Below are positions 1 to 6,044 of a stretch of 7,618 nt of DNA, in pieces. A program made the translations under genes and the position numbers. Every line of letters starts with the position of its first letter. Within the stretch, counting starts at the first letter, position 1. Location: NCBI GenBank assembly GCA_934376945.1, contig CAKRPI010000099.1, positions 1-7,618 on the forward strand, given 5' to 3'. The notes under the pieces were generated by a model. The model ran no database searches. It saw nothing but the letters and a program-made list of their open reading frames with translations, and was not told the origin of the DNA. The DNA comes from an uncultured Lachnospiraceae bacterium. GTDB lineage: Bacteria; Bacillota; Clostridia; Lachnospirales; Lachnospiraceae.

Positions 1-843
1 CTTTCCCATCACTATGCAATGATCGGCATGGCGTGTGTGATGGATGATTACCCGCTCTATTATGAGGCGTTCAATGAAAAAGGGCTTGGTATCGCCGGCC
101 TTAATTTTGTAGGAAATGCCGTTTATTTCGATCCGAAACCGGAGAAAGACAATATCGCGCAGTTCGAGCTGATCCCGTGGATTCTCGGTACATGTGCTTC
201 GCTTGCGGAAGCAAAAGAATCCCTCTCCCGTATCAATCTCATCAGCACACCTTTTAAAAAGAATCTTCCGCTCGCACAGCTTCACTGGATCATCGCAGAT
301 GCATCGGGTGCCATCACCGTGGAATCCACGGCGGACGGTCTGCATGTCTACGACAATCCGGTCGGCGTTCTGACAAACAATCCGCCGTTTCCAATGCAGA
401 TGTTCTCACTGAACAATTACCTGCATCTGTCACCGAAACAGCCGGCCAACACGTTTTCCAACCAGCTCGATCTTTCTACGTACAGCCGTGGCATGGGCGG
501 TCTTGGACTGCCGGGCGACCTCTCGTCTGCTTCCCGCTTTGCACGCGTGGCGTTTGTAAAGCAGAACTCGATCTCGGGAAACAGCGAAGCGGAGAGTGTC
601 AGCCAGTTTTTCCATATTTTAAATTCTGTTGACCAGCAGAGAGGATGCTGCGAGGTGGCGGACGGAAAGTATGAGATCACGCTCTATACTTCCTGCTGCA
701 ATGCGACGCAGGGAATTTACTATTATACGACGTATGACAATCATCAGATTTCTGCGGTTGATATGCACCGCGAGAATCTCGATGGCGAAACGCTTCGCTG
801 CTTTGCGTCGGTGACGGGCGAGCAGATTCATATGCAGAATTAG
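1..843 (+). CDS. bsh: Bile salt hydrolase (choloylglycine hydrolase), 5'-truncated by window edge
   Basis: This enzyme hydrolyses the amide bond of glycine- or taurine-conjugated bile acids and belongs to the Ntn-hydrolase choloylglycine hydrolase family. The reading frame is open from base 1 (LSHHYA before the first ATG at 19), so the true start and the nucleophile Cys2 lie outside the window; ATG 19 is internal. About 280 residues are visible and, compared from memory with the Clostridium perfringens enzyme, roughly 48 are missing, giving about 330 in total, normal for the family. Visible family features, numbered from ATG 19, are the EKGLGIAGLNF motif with Asn29 (Asn82 equivalent; penicillin V acylases usually have Tyr here), GVLTNNPPF with Asn120 (Asn175 equivalent), and LPGDLSSASRF with Arg173 (Arg228 equivalent). 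The tail (YTSCCNATQGIYYYTTYDN, then ENLDG) is also typical. The gene ends at TAG 841-843, directly against a terminator. Family assignment is firm; preference for bile salts over penicillin V is inferred from the Asn. Confidence 0.93.
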   Translation, partial: LSHHYAMIGMACVMDDYPLYYEAFNEKGLGIAGLNFVGNAVYFDPKPEKDNIAQFELIPWILGTCASLAEAKESLSRINLISTPFKKNLPLAQLHWIIADASGAITVESTADGLHVYDNPVGVLTNNPPFPMQMFSLNNYLHLSPKQPANTFSNQLDLSTYSRGMGGLGLPGDLSSASRFARVAFVKQNSISGNSEAESVSQFFHILNSVDQQRGCCEVADGKYEITLYTSCCNATQGIYYYTTYDNHQISAVDMHRENLDGETLRCFASVTGEQIHMQN

Positions 844-903
844 AAAAATCCGGTACAGAAATCTTTGAGGACCCCTCAAAAAAGATTCTGTATCGGATTT
901 TTT
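844..903. terminator. Bidirectional intrinsic terminator between bsh and the kinase remnant
   Basis: A long imperfect hairpin starts immediately after the bsh stop codon. The outer arms TCCGGTACAGAAATCTTT and AAGATTCTGTATCGGA pair with one wobble and small bulges, and an inner stem GAGG/CCTC closes on a 3-base loop. A T-run at 898-903 serves the plus strand, and an A-run at 844-848 gives the T-run for the minus strand. The convergent minus-strand frame stops at 904-906, so one element serves both transcription units. Confidence 0.88.
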
Positions 904-1158
904 CTACATCTCATCACACATTGTAAAACAGACGTCGCACCGGCTTCTGGTGCGGCATTTTTCAAAATACAGCTCCTCGAGCGGAATCCATTTCTTCTGA
1001 AATTCCACCGCCTTTTCACTCCCGTTCCGCTTTTCAATTCTCTGGATCTGCTCGACCGGATCGATCGTGAGGAAGACCTTCAGATCGTAGTATGCTTCCA
1101 GCCGTTCATGGCAGGAGTACGTTCCCTCCACGATATTGACGCGGCACGGCTTCCTCTT
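904..1158 (-). pseudogene. Uridine-kinase-like P-loop kinase, C-terminal remnant
   Basis: About 85 codons encode the C-terminal third of a uridine kinase-like nucleoside kinase. Recognisable segments are NIVEGTYSCHE, the YYDLKVFLTIDP strand, the EQIQRIEKRNG lid-like helix and WIPLEELYFEKC. The family is normally about 200 residues, beginning with a GxxGxGKS Walker A loop; that loop, the nucleoside-binding middle and any plausible ATG are absent. Reading upstream in frame (KRKPCRVNIVEG) one meets only the TAA stop of the ECF S gene at 1159-1161. A GTG at 1129-1131 could in principle start translation, but it lies inside the conserved VEGTYS motif and would give 75 residues without a nucleotide-binding loop. 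I read this as a 5' deletion whose edge lies at or next to the upstream stop codon. The remnant would still be co-transcribed with the S component. Kinase family is fairly sure; the exact substrate is unknown. Confidence 0.78.
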
Positions 1159-1728
1159 TTAACCTCTTGCATCTGCCGTTTCCACCTCTTTTTCCGGTTT
1201 TCGGAACGGCACAACCTTTGCCTTGTTCAGTGCCACCATCAGCACCGGAATCAGCGCAAGCTGCAGGATAATGCCCGGGATAGCATTTAAAAACGCACCT
1301 GCAAGAAACATTTCCCATGTAAACATCGTGCCGGTCATGCCAAGCAGAATCACTTCTGCAAACGCCCATACCACACGGCCGGAAATCATAGCTCCGACAA
1401 GAGAACGGTACAGTGTTTTCGTGCACTGCCACTTTGCGTGACCATACAGCCAGCCTGCCACGAGACCATATGTACCCATCTCAAATGCCATGGCAATGGC
1501 ATTCGGGTAGAGAACCGGCATGCCGAACAGCACACTGCGCACGAGCGGCAGCAGAAAACCGACGGCAAGACCGTACTGCCAGCCGAGAATCAGGCCGCAG
1601 ATCAGCACCGGGATGTGCATTGGCAGGAGCATTTTTCCGACTGCCGGAATCTGGCCGATGAAGAGCGGCAGAATCAGACCAATTGCAAAGAGCATGCCGG
1701 AAAGGGTTACTTTTTTCACTTTTTCCAT
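1159..1728 (-). CDS. ECF transporter S component (substrate unknown)
   Basis: This is the membrane substrate-binding subunit of an energy-coupling factor vitamin/micronutrient importer, which works with a shared EcfA/EcfA'/EcfT module not present here. The 189-residue length and about six hydrophobic segments (roughly residues 8-27, 38-60, 75-98, 109-130 and 137-167, the longer ones probably holding two spans) fit S components. Motifs typical of the PF12822 group include LLPMHIPVLICGLILG, LVRSVLFGMPVLYPNAIAMAFE and FLNAIPGIILQ. The start ATG at 1726-1728 is preceded by an excellent ribosome binding site, AGGGAGG (1739-1745), about 10 bases away. The leader from the predicted promoter is only about 30 nucleotides, too short for the riboswitches that often control such genes; control instead appears to be through a MerR-type promoter (1764-1794). 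The adjacent kinase remnant suggests the original operon imported and then phosphorylated a nucleoside-like compound, but this is inference. Confidence 0.87.
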   Translation of the reverse strand: MEKVKKVTLSGMLFAIGLILPLFIGQIPAVGKMLLPMHIPVLICGLILGWQYGLAVGFLLPLVRSVLFGMPVLYPNAIAMAFEMGTYGLVAGWLYGHAKWQCTKTLYRSLVGAMISGRVVWAFAEVILLGMTGTMFTWEMFLAGAFLNAIPGIILQLALIPVLMVALNKAKVVPFRKPEKEVETADARG

Positions 1729-1763
1729 CTTCTTGATTCCTCCCTTTGTTTCTTTCTGGAATC

Positions 1764-1794
1764 AGTGTATCATTCAAGTACACTTTAATGTCAA
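1764..1794 (-). promoter_or_regulatory. MerR-family-type promoter/operator of the ECF S operon
   Basis: On the minus strand a perfect -35 TTGACA (plus-strand 1789-1794) and a -10 TACACT (1764-1769) are separated by 19 bp. That is longer than the 17-bp optimum and characteristic of promoters opened by MerR-family activators. An 18-bp dyad, ATTCAAGTACACTTTAAT (1772-1789), has 7 of 9 base pairs matching and fills the spacer. Its centre is offset 1.5 bp toward the -35 from the spacer midpoint, as in the classical mer operator. An alternative GATACA -10 at 17 bp spacing exists, so an ordinary sigma-A promoter is not excluded. No merR gene is in the window. Confidence 0.68.
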
Positions 1795-1932
1795 GACCTT
1801 TTCCACATTTTTCTATTTTCCCTACTTGTTTAATAGATATTATTTTTCTTTCATTTTTTCTGTCCCTTCCGGCAGTTTTATGATACACTTTTCGTATTGG
1901 AAAACCGATTTTTTTGAAAGGATTTTATCATC

Positions 1933-2886
1933 ATGCAATTTTATCTCGCCCCGATGGAAGGGCTGACCGGATATGTGTACCGGAGCGCCTACCACAAATA
2001 TTTTCCGGCGGCTGACCGTTATTTCACGCCATTTATTACAAATAAAAAGATGAGCTCCCGCGAGCGCAATGACATTCTCCCGGAGCATAACGAAGGGATG
2101 ACGGTGATCCCGCAGATTCTCACAAACCAGGCGGAGGACTTTCTTTCTCTGACAAAAGAACTGAAGGAGTACAGCTACGATACCGTCAATCTGAACCTTG
2201 GCTGTCCGTCCGGCACGGTTGTCGCCAAGCGGCGCGGCTCCGGACTGCTTGCGTGGCCGCATACACTCGATGCATTTCTCGATGAAATCTTTTCGTCCTG
2301 CGACTGCCGGATTTCCATCAAGACAAGACTTGGCACAACCGACACCGATGAGTGGGAGACGCTGCTTGCGATTTATGACAAATATCCGCTGGAAGAGCTG
2401 ATTATTCATCCGCGGATTCAGAAAGATTTCTACAAATATACGCCGCGCATGGAGTGTTATCGGACAGCATATGAAACGAGCCGCCATTCGCTCTGCTACA
2501 ATGGGGATCTTTTCTCAACCGCTGATTTTCAGAAGCTCTGCCATGATTTTCCCTTGACGGAAAAGGTCATGCTCGGCCGCGGGGTGCTGCAGAACCCCTG
2601 GTTGATCGGGATGCTGCGCAGTACAGATCCTGCCAGCAGTGAAAATTTAGCTCCGGCAGATAAGGAGCTGCTGCGCGCATTCTGCGAAGATCTCTGTGCC
2701 GGCTATGCGCGCGTTATTTCCGGGGATAAAAATGTGCTGTTTAAATTAAAGGCACTGTGGATTTACCTCGGAACATCGTTTACGAATCCCCAGAAGTATC
2801 TGAAAAAGATCAAAAAAGCAAATCGCCTTGCCGAGTATGAAGAGGCCGTTGATTCGCTCTTTCGGGAACAGGAGCTGATTTTTTAA
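1933..2886 (+). CDS. dus: tRNA-dihydrouridine synthase
   Basis: This FMN-dependent enzyme uses NADPH to reduce uridines in the tRNA D-loop (or another site, depending on subfamily) to dihydrouridine. The 317-residue protein shows a complete Dus fold. LAPMEGLTG (residues 5-13) forms the N-terminal FMN contact, and NLNLGCPSG carries catalytic Cys91. Next come RRGSGLL, ISIKTRLG with FMN-binding Lys130, and IIHPR with His159. YNGDL (189-193) and VMLGRGVLQNPWL (212 onward) bind the FMN phosphate, and a C-terminal helical tRNA-binding domain follows. ATG 1933 is supported by GAAAGGA at 1915-1921, about 11 bases upstream; there is no earlier good start. The promoter presumably lies in the AT-rich 1800-1930 gap shared with the divergent ECF S operon. 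The exact Dus subfamily is not clear; the short LAPMEGLT start and HPRIQKDFY motif look like the single-copy clostridial type. The gene seems intact. Confidence 0.95.
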   Translation: MQFYLAPMEGLTGYVYRSAYHKYFPAADRYFTPFITNKKMSSRERNDILPEHNEGMTVIPQILTNQAEDFLSLTKELKEYSYDTVNLNLGCPSGTVVAKRRGSGLLAWPHTLDAFLDEIFSSCDCRISIKTRLGTTDTDEWETLLAIYDKYPLEELIIHPRIQKDFYKYTPRMECYRTAYETSRHSLCYNGDLFSTADFQKLCHDFPLTEKVMLGRGVLQNPWLIGMLRSTDPASSENLAPADKELLRAFCEDLCAGYARVISGDKNVLFKLKALWIYLGTSFTNPQKYLKKIKKANRLAEYEEAVDSLFREQELIF

Positions 2887-3132
2887 CCGAATCGAGCCGC
2901 GCAAGCCGCTTATGAACCTTCGCTTGATTTTTCCATCCTGTTCCGCACAGATAAAATTGAACCGCGTCTGATCAACGAAAACACAGCTCTCATCCTTTTC
3001 TCTTACCACACCGAATGCATCCGCCGTGAGGATGGCACTTCGTACGGCATCCGCGGACTCGAGACACAGGTCGCCGTCAAAGAGGACGAGAAATGGAAAT
3101 TGCAGCATATTCATTATTTGAAAGAAGCATGA
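2887..3132 (+). pseudogene. NTF2/SnoaL-like domain protein, 5'-truncated remnant
   Basis: Directly after the dus TAA the same frame stays open for 81 codons to TGA 3130-3132. It contains no ATG and no ribosome binding site. The translation reads as the C-terminal half of a nuclear transport factor 2 / SnoaL-like alpha+beta cone protein. RTDKIEPRLINENTALILF, SYHTECIRREDG, GLETQVAVKEDEKW and KLQHIHY resemble the alternating beta strands that end these roughly 130-residue small proteins. The N-terminal helices that build the pocket are missing. Such domains can be enzymes, ligand binders or simple oligomers, so no function can be given. Open frame and protein-like composition argue that it was recently a gene; lack of a start makes it a remnant. 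A strong terminator follows 2 bases later. Confidence 0.6.
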
Positions 3133-3134
3133 GC

Positions 3135-3179
3135 AAAAATACGCCGCAGATCTGATCACTAGACCTGCGGCGTATTTTT
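3135..3179. terminator. Strong bidirectional intrinsic terminator
   Basis: The 19-base arms 3135-3153 and 3161-3179 (core ACGCCGCAG / CTGCGGCGT, flanked by AAAAAT and ATTTTT) pair with a single A-C mismatch around a 7-base loop, GATCACT. The T-tract on each strand makes it work in both directions. It ends the dus/SnoaL-remnant unit from the left and relQ from the right, whose stop codon is at 3213-3215. Confidence 0.95.
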
Positions 3180-3212
3180 ATGCTCTTTTTCTCCAACTCC
3201 CAAATCCGTTCT

Positions 3213-3989
3213 CTATTTCATCGACAGCATTGCAAGCGTATCGCGCTCTTCCTCTTCTGCTTCCTCTGCAATCAGATTCCGGATATTCTGCATACGGTTA
3301 TCCAGCTCCGCGCTCTGTCTTGCGCAGTCGTAGAGTTCATCCTGCAGATATTTGACATGATTTTCGGGAATATTTTTCTTGTAGCGCATCTTGTGCTCCA
3401 GACTCGCCCAGAAATCCATCGCGATCGTACGGAACTGTACTTCCACGTAAACCAGTTTCTTTGTATCCTGTAAAAAGATCGGCACCTGAACGATCAGATG
3501 AAGACTGCGGTAGCCGCTCTCCTTCGGATGCTGAATATAGTCCTTCCGCTCAATCAGCGTAATGTCATCCTGTTTCAGAAAACTGTCTGCCAGCTTATAA
3601 ATATCGCTTGGAAAAGAACAGATCACGCGCACACCGGCGATATCGCGGATATTTTTCTCGATAGACTCCAGTGTGACCGGGATGTCTTTCACGCGGATTT
3701 TCCGCATAATGCTCTCATACGATTTGACCCTTGTTTTGATTCCTTCGATCGGGTTCTGGTCATAGGAAAGCGAGTATTCCTGATTCAGCACGCGGAACTT
3801 TGTCTCGATTTCCATAATGGCGCACTGATAATACGACATCAGAAGATCGAACGGCTTTTTGTTCTTCTGCATCATCTCAATAAACTCATCCGATAAAAGA
3901 TTCTGCTTTACAAATTCATCCCGTTTTGTCCCAATCAGGTTTTTTCCCTGTTTTTTTATTTCCTCCAGTACTTCGAGGTTTTTCATCAT
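3213..3989 (-). CDS. relQ: Small alarmone synthetase, RelQ/YjbM-like GTP pyrophosphokinase
   Basis: This cytosolic enzyme transfers pyrophosphate from ATP to GDP or GTP to make (p)ppGpp, the stringent-response alarmone. The 258 residues hold a single RelA/SpoT synthetase domain with no HD hydrolase and no TGS/ACT regulatory regions. Motifs in order are TRVKSYESIMRKI (about 86-98), DIAGVRV (116-122), the ERKDYIQHPKESGYRSLH substrate loop (147-164), EVQFRTIAMDFWASLEHK (183-200) and a C-terminal helical tail with an acidic run (EEAEEEERD). It is about 40-50 residues longer than typical RelQ, mostly at the N-terminus. The start is at tandem ATGs (3984-3989) downstream of GGGAGGA (4001-4007); the first fits spacing better. 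It has its own promoter just upstream (4030-4058), in the gap after kdpE. There is no terminator between kdpE and relQ, so read-through is also possible. The gene appears intact. The symbol follows family resemblance; other small synthetases (RelP) are possible. Confidence 0.93.
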   Translation of the reverse strand: MMKNLEVLEEIKKQGKNLIGTKRDEFVKQNLLSDEFIEMMQKNKKPFDLLMSYYQCAIMEIETKFRVLNQEYSLSYDQNPIEGIKTRVKSYESIMRKIRVKDIPVTLESIEKNIRDIAGVRVICSFPSDIYKLADSFLKQDDITLIERKDYIQHPKESGYRSLHLIVQVPIFLQDTKKLVYVEVQFRTIAMDFWASLEHKMRYKKNIPENHVKYLQDELYDCARQSAELDNRMQNIRNLIAEEAEEEERDTLAMLSMK

Positions 3990-4029
3990 CCGTTTTTTCG
4001 TCCTCCCAAAACTGCGTTCTCTGTCCTTT

Positions 4030-4058
4030 ATGCTATCATTTTAGGCCTGTAAAGTCAA
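4030..4058 (-). promoter_or_regulatory. Sigma-A promoter of relQ
   Basis: On the minus strand TTGACT (plus-strand 4053-4058) and TAGCAT (4030-4035) are 17 bp apart, with an extended -10 TG dinucleotide one base upstream of TAGCAT. The predicted start lies about 35-40 bases before the relQ ATG, leaving room for the GGGAGGA ribosome binding site. The position between the kdpE stop codon (4072-4074) and relQ indicates relQ can be expressed independently of the two-component genes. Confidence 0.75.
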
Positions 4059-4071
4059 ATTTTTTCTTCTT

Positions 4072-4773
4072 TTACTCTACCTTCAGCATCCGGTAGCCAA
4101 CCCCGATATGCGTCTGGATATACTGCGTCTGCTCTCCGTTCTTTTCCAGCTTTTTCCGAAGCGTCGCCATGAAAACACGGAGGGAAGCGATATCATTCTC
4201 CCAGCTGCTTCCCCAGATTTTCTGTGTGATAAACGTATGCGTCAGCACCTTCCCTGCATTCTGCGACAGCAGGCAGAGCAGCTTGTATTCGATTGGTGTC
4301 AGATGAAGTTCCTCTCCGTCAAGATATGCGCACCCCGCTGCGTACTCGATCCGCAGTGCGCCATTTTCAAAGACAGCCGACTGGACTCCATTTTCTGCCT
4401 GCATCTGGGACAGACGGCGCTGTGTGACTCGAAGGCGGGCCAGCAGTTCCTCCACAGAAAACGGTTTCGTCAGATAATCATCCGCTCCTGCGTCCAATGC
4501 CTCGATTTTATCGCTGTCCTCACTTCTTGCACTGATTACGATAATCGGCATATTCGACCAGCTTCGAATCTTTTCAATCACCTCTACGCCATCAATATCC
4601 GGCAGGCCAAGGTCGAGCAGAACAATGTCGGGATTATGTGTGGATGCCTCCATAATGGCACCCGCACCGTTCTTTGCAGAAATATACTTATAATCGTGTG
4701 TTTTTAACGTCGTAGTAATCAGGTTGTGAACCGGCGTATCATCTTCCACAACCAGAATTAATGTCTTATTCAT
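4072..4773 (-). CDS. kdpE: KdpE-type response regulator (OmpR/PhoB family)
   Basis: This cytoplasmic transcription factor is phosphorylated by the adjacent KdpD-type kinase; relatives control potassium uptake genes. The 233 residues divide into a receiver domain (about 1-120) and an OmpR/PhoB winged helix (about 130-233). The receiver has an acidic pocket Glu10-Asp11-Asp12, phospho-acceptor Asp54 in VLLDLGLPD, Ser81 in VISARS and Lys103 in LTKPF. The winged helix shows HLTPIEYKLLCLL, LRVFMATLRKKLE and a GVGYRM hairpin. The ATG (4771-4773) overlaps the end of kdpD by 8 bases and has GAGGTG (4781-4786) 7 bases upstream inside kdpD, indicating translational coupling. All key residues are present, so the regulator seems functional although its partner kinase is broken. 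No potassium transporter gene is visible, so the regulon is inferred from family and gene pairing only. Confidence 0.92.
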   Translation of the reverse strand: MNKTLILVVEDDTPVHNLITTTLKTHDYKYISAKNGAGAIMEASTHNPDIVLLDLGLPDIDGVEVIEKIRSWSNMPIIVISARSEDSDKIEALDAGADDYLTKPFSVEELLARLRVTQRRLSQMQAENGVQSAVFENGALRIEYAAGCAYLDGEELHLTPIEYKLLCLLSQNAGKVLTHTFITQKIWGSSWENDIASLRVFMATLRKKLEKNGEQTQYIQTHIGVGYRMLKVE

Positions 4774-5978
4774 TCAAATTCACCTCACTGAGCGGCAGGT
4801 TAAACCGAAAGCAGCAGCCCTGTGGATCGCAGTCATAAAGTGCTATCTCCCCGCCGTGCGCATTTACAATCGAACGGCAGAGTGCCAGTCCAAGGCCAAG
4901 GCTTCTGCGGCTGTCGCTTACTTTATTTTTCCCGGAATAGAACATCTCAAACACATGCTCTCTGGACTCTTTTGGAATCCCGGGGCCGTTGTCCTCCACC
5001 GCGATCCAGACATTTTTCTCCTCTTTTCTGGCTGTCGAGAACCCACTGAATGATTTCCTGTTCCCTTGGGTCAAAGATTTTTTCCGTCTTTCCTCCTGTC
5101 TGCGCGCTGTAAAGTGTTCCGCGGACAATTCTGCTCTCCTGTGCCCCTGCCGGTGCGGCCGTCAGATCCCTTCCCAGCAGTTTTACAAGCTTTGTCGCTG
5201 TAATATCAAAAATCTCCGACGCATCCTCTGCTTTCTGCAGAAGCTGGCTGGTATTGAAAAGAATTTTCGTCCGGAACGCATCCCGCGCAGACAGCTTTGC
5301 ATTCTCTTTTAATTTTGATGCAAGCGTACCTGTCAGAATGGAAATGCCCAGCATGATGGCAAAGGTCACCGGATAACCGGAACCGTACGCGTATAGTGGC
5401 AGACGCGGTTCTGTCAGGAAGTAGTTAAACAGCACTACACTGATCACAGAACTGATTACGCTGCAGGTATAACCGCTGGTCAGAATGGACGTCATCATAA
5501 CGCCGACCAGATATATGGTAATGATATTGGAATCCGGAATGATATGGATTTCCAAATCCGGCACCAGATCGGTCAGCCGTTCGGTCCATCCCCTTCTCTT
5601 TCGAAAAAATCCCTGATCCATCATGCTTTTTCCAATGACAATCCGCGTTACTTCGGAAATTCTCGCATATTCTGCAATCTGCAGGGCAATGTCCTCGCTG
5701 TGCGTCGTTACAATCTCCGCCCCGCTCTGTTCTACCAGGCGGATATGCTTCTGCAGCCTTGCCTGATCCTCCGGCGTTTTCTCTGCCGGTTCCGCGGTCT
5801 GCACATACAGTGCTGTAAAATTAGCACCAAATGCCCGGGCCATCTGTGCCGCAGTCCGGATAATTTTTTCATTGGACGGCGAAAATGACAGACAGACCAG
5901 AATATGTTCTTTTCTCTCTGTTTTCTGTTTTTCTTTTTCCAAATGCTTCACCTCGCTTCCAATTGTAGACATAAACAA
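4766..5978 (-). pseudogene. kdpD: KdpD-type sensor histidine kinase with internal out-of-frame deletion
   Basis: The N-terminal part (5978 down to about 5030) is a short-form KdpD without the Walker-type KdpD domain. Counting from 5978 it has a universal-stress-protein domain (about 25-148, HILVCLSFSPSNEK to IVIGKS), membrane spans of the DUF4118 type (about 152-225) and the first half of a GAF domain ending EQEIIQWVLDS. The C-terminal part (about 5020 to 4766), in another frame, is the end of an HATPase_c domain: EDNGPGIP (G1), FEMFYSGKN (F box), GLGLALC (G2) and VNAHGG. The rest of GAF, the whole DHp domain with its phospho-accepting His, and the N box are absent, an estimated 170-250 residues. 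The upstream frame runs into a stop at 4947-4949. The junction lies near 5013-5032. The start is uncertain: TTG 5976-5978, ATG 5970-5972, or most convincingly TTG 5940-5942, six bases after GAGGTG (5949-5954). An insertion sequence abuts the 5' end. Confidence 0.85.
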
Positions 5979-5983
5979 TCAAA

Positions 5984-6043
5984 AAGGACACCTTTTATTG
6001 TATAATTATGTTACCCCACAAACATACGAAAGAAGGTGTCCTT
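5984..6043 (+). promoter_or_regulatory. IS left-end hairpin able to sequester the transposase ribosome binding site
   Basis: AAGGACACCTT (5984-5994) and AAGGTGTCCTT (6033-6043) are perfect 11-base inverted repeats, extendable by two pairs (one wobble), around a 38-base loop. The right arm contains the transposase Shine-Dalgarno (GAAGGTG, 6032-6038) and ends one base before ATG 6045. A consensus -10 TATAAT sits inside the loop at 6001-6006, so a transcript started there (about 6012) would lack the left arm and keep the site free. Read-through transcripts from outside would fold and mask it. The -35 for this promoter is weak (about ATCAAA, 5978-5983). Confidence 0.6.
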
Positions 6044-6044
6044 A

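Noticed and set aside
1159..1161. Programmed stop read-through producing ECF S-kinase (and likewise Dus-NTF2) fusions
   Set aside because: Both downstream pieces lack the start of their domain, so read-through would make incomplete proteins; deletion explains both better.
865..1290. Plus-strand open frame of 141 codons across the kinase remnant and ECF S gene
   Set aside because: It begins inside the terminator stem, is antisense to recognisable proteins, and shows no domain.
1729..1757. Riboswitch upstream of the ECF S gene
   Set aside because: The predicted leader is only about 30 nucleotides and contains just the ribosome binding site.
1856..1884. Sigma-A promoter for dus with TATGAT at 1879-1884
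   Set aside because: The -10 is plausible but no convincing -35 lies 16-18 bp upstream, so it was not listed as a feature.
1840..2487. Minus-strand open frame of 215 codons opposite dus
   Set aside because: It lies antisense to a gene with all Dus motifs, has low-complexity shadow-like composition and no recognisable domain or ribosome binding site.
5013..5032. Programmed frameshift linking the two kdpD pieces
   Set aside because: A frameshift would not restore the missing DHp and N-box residues, which are encoded nowhere in the window.
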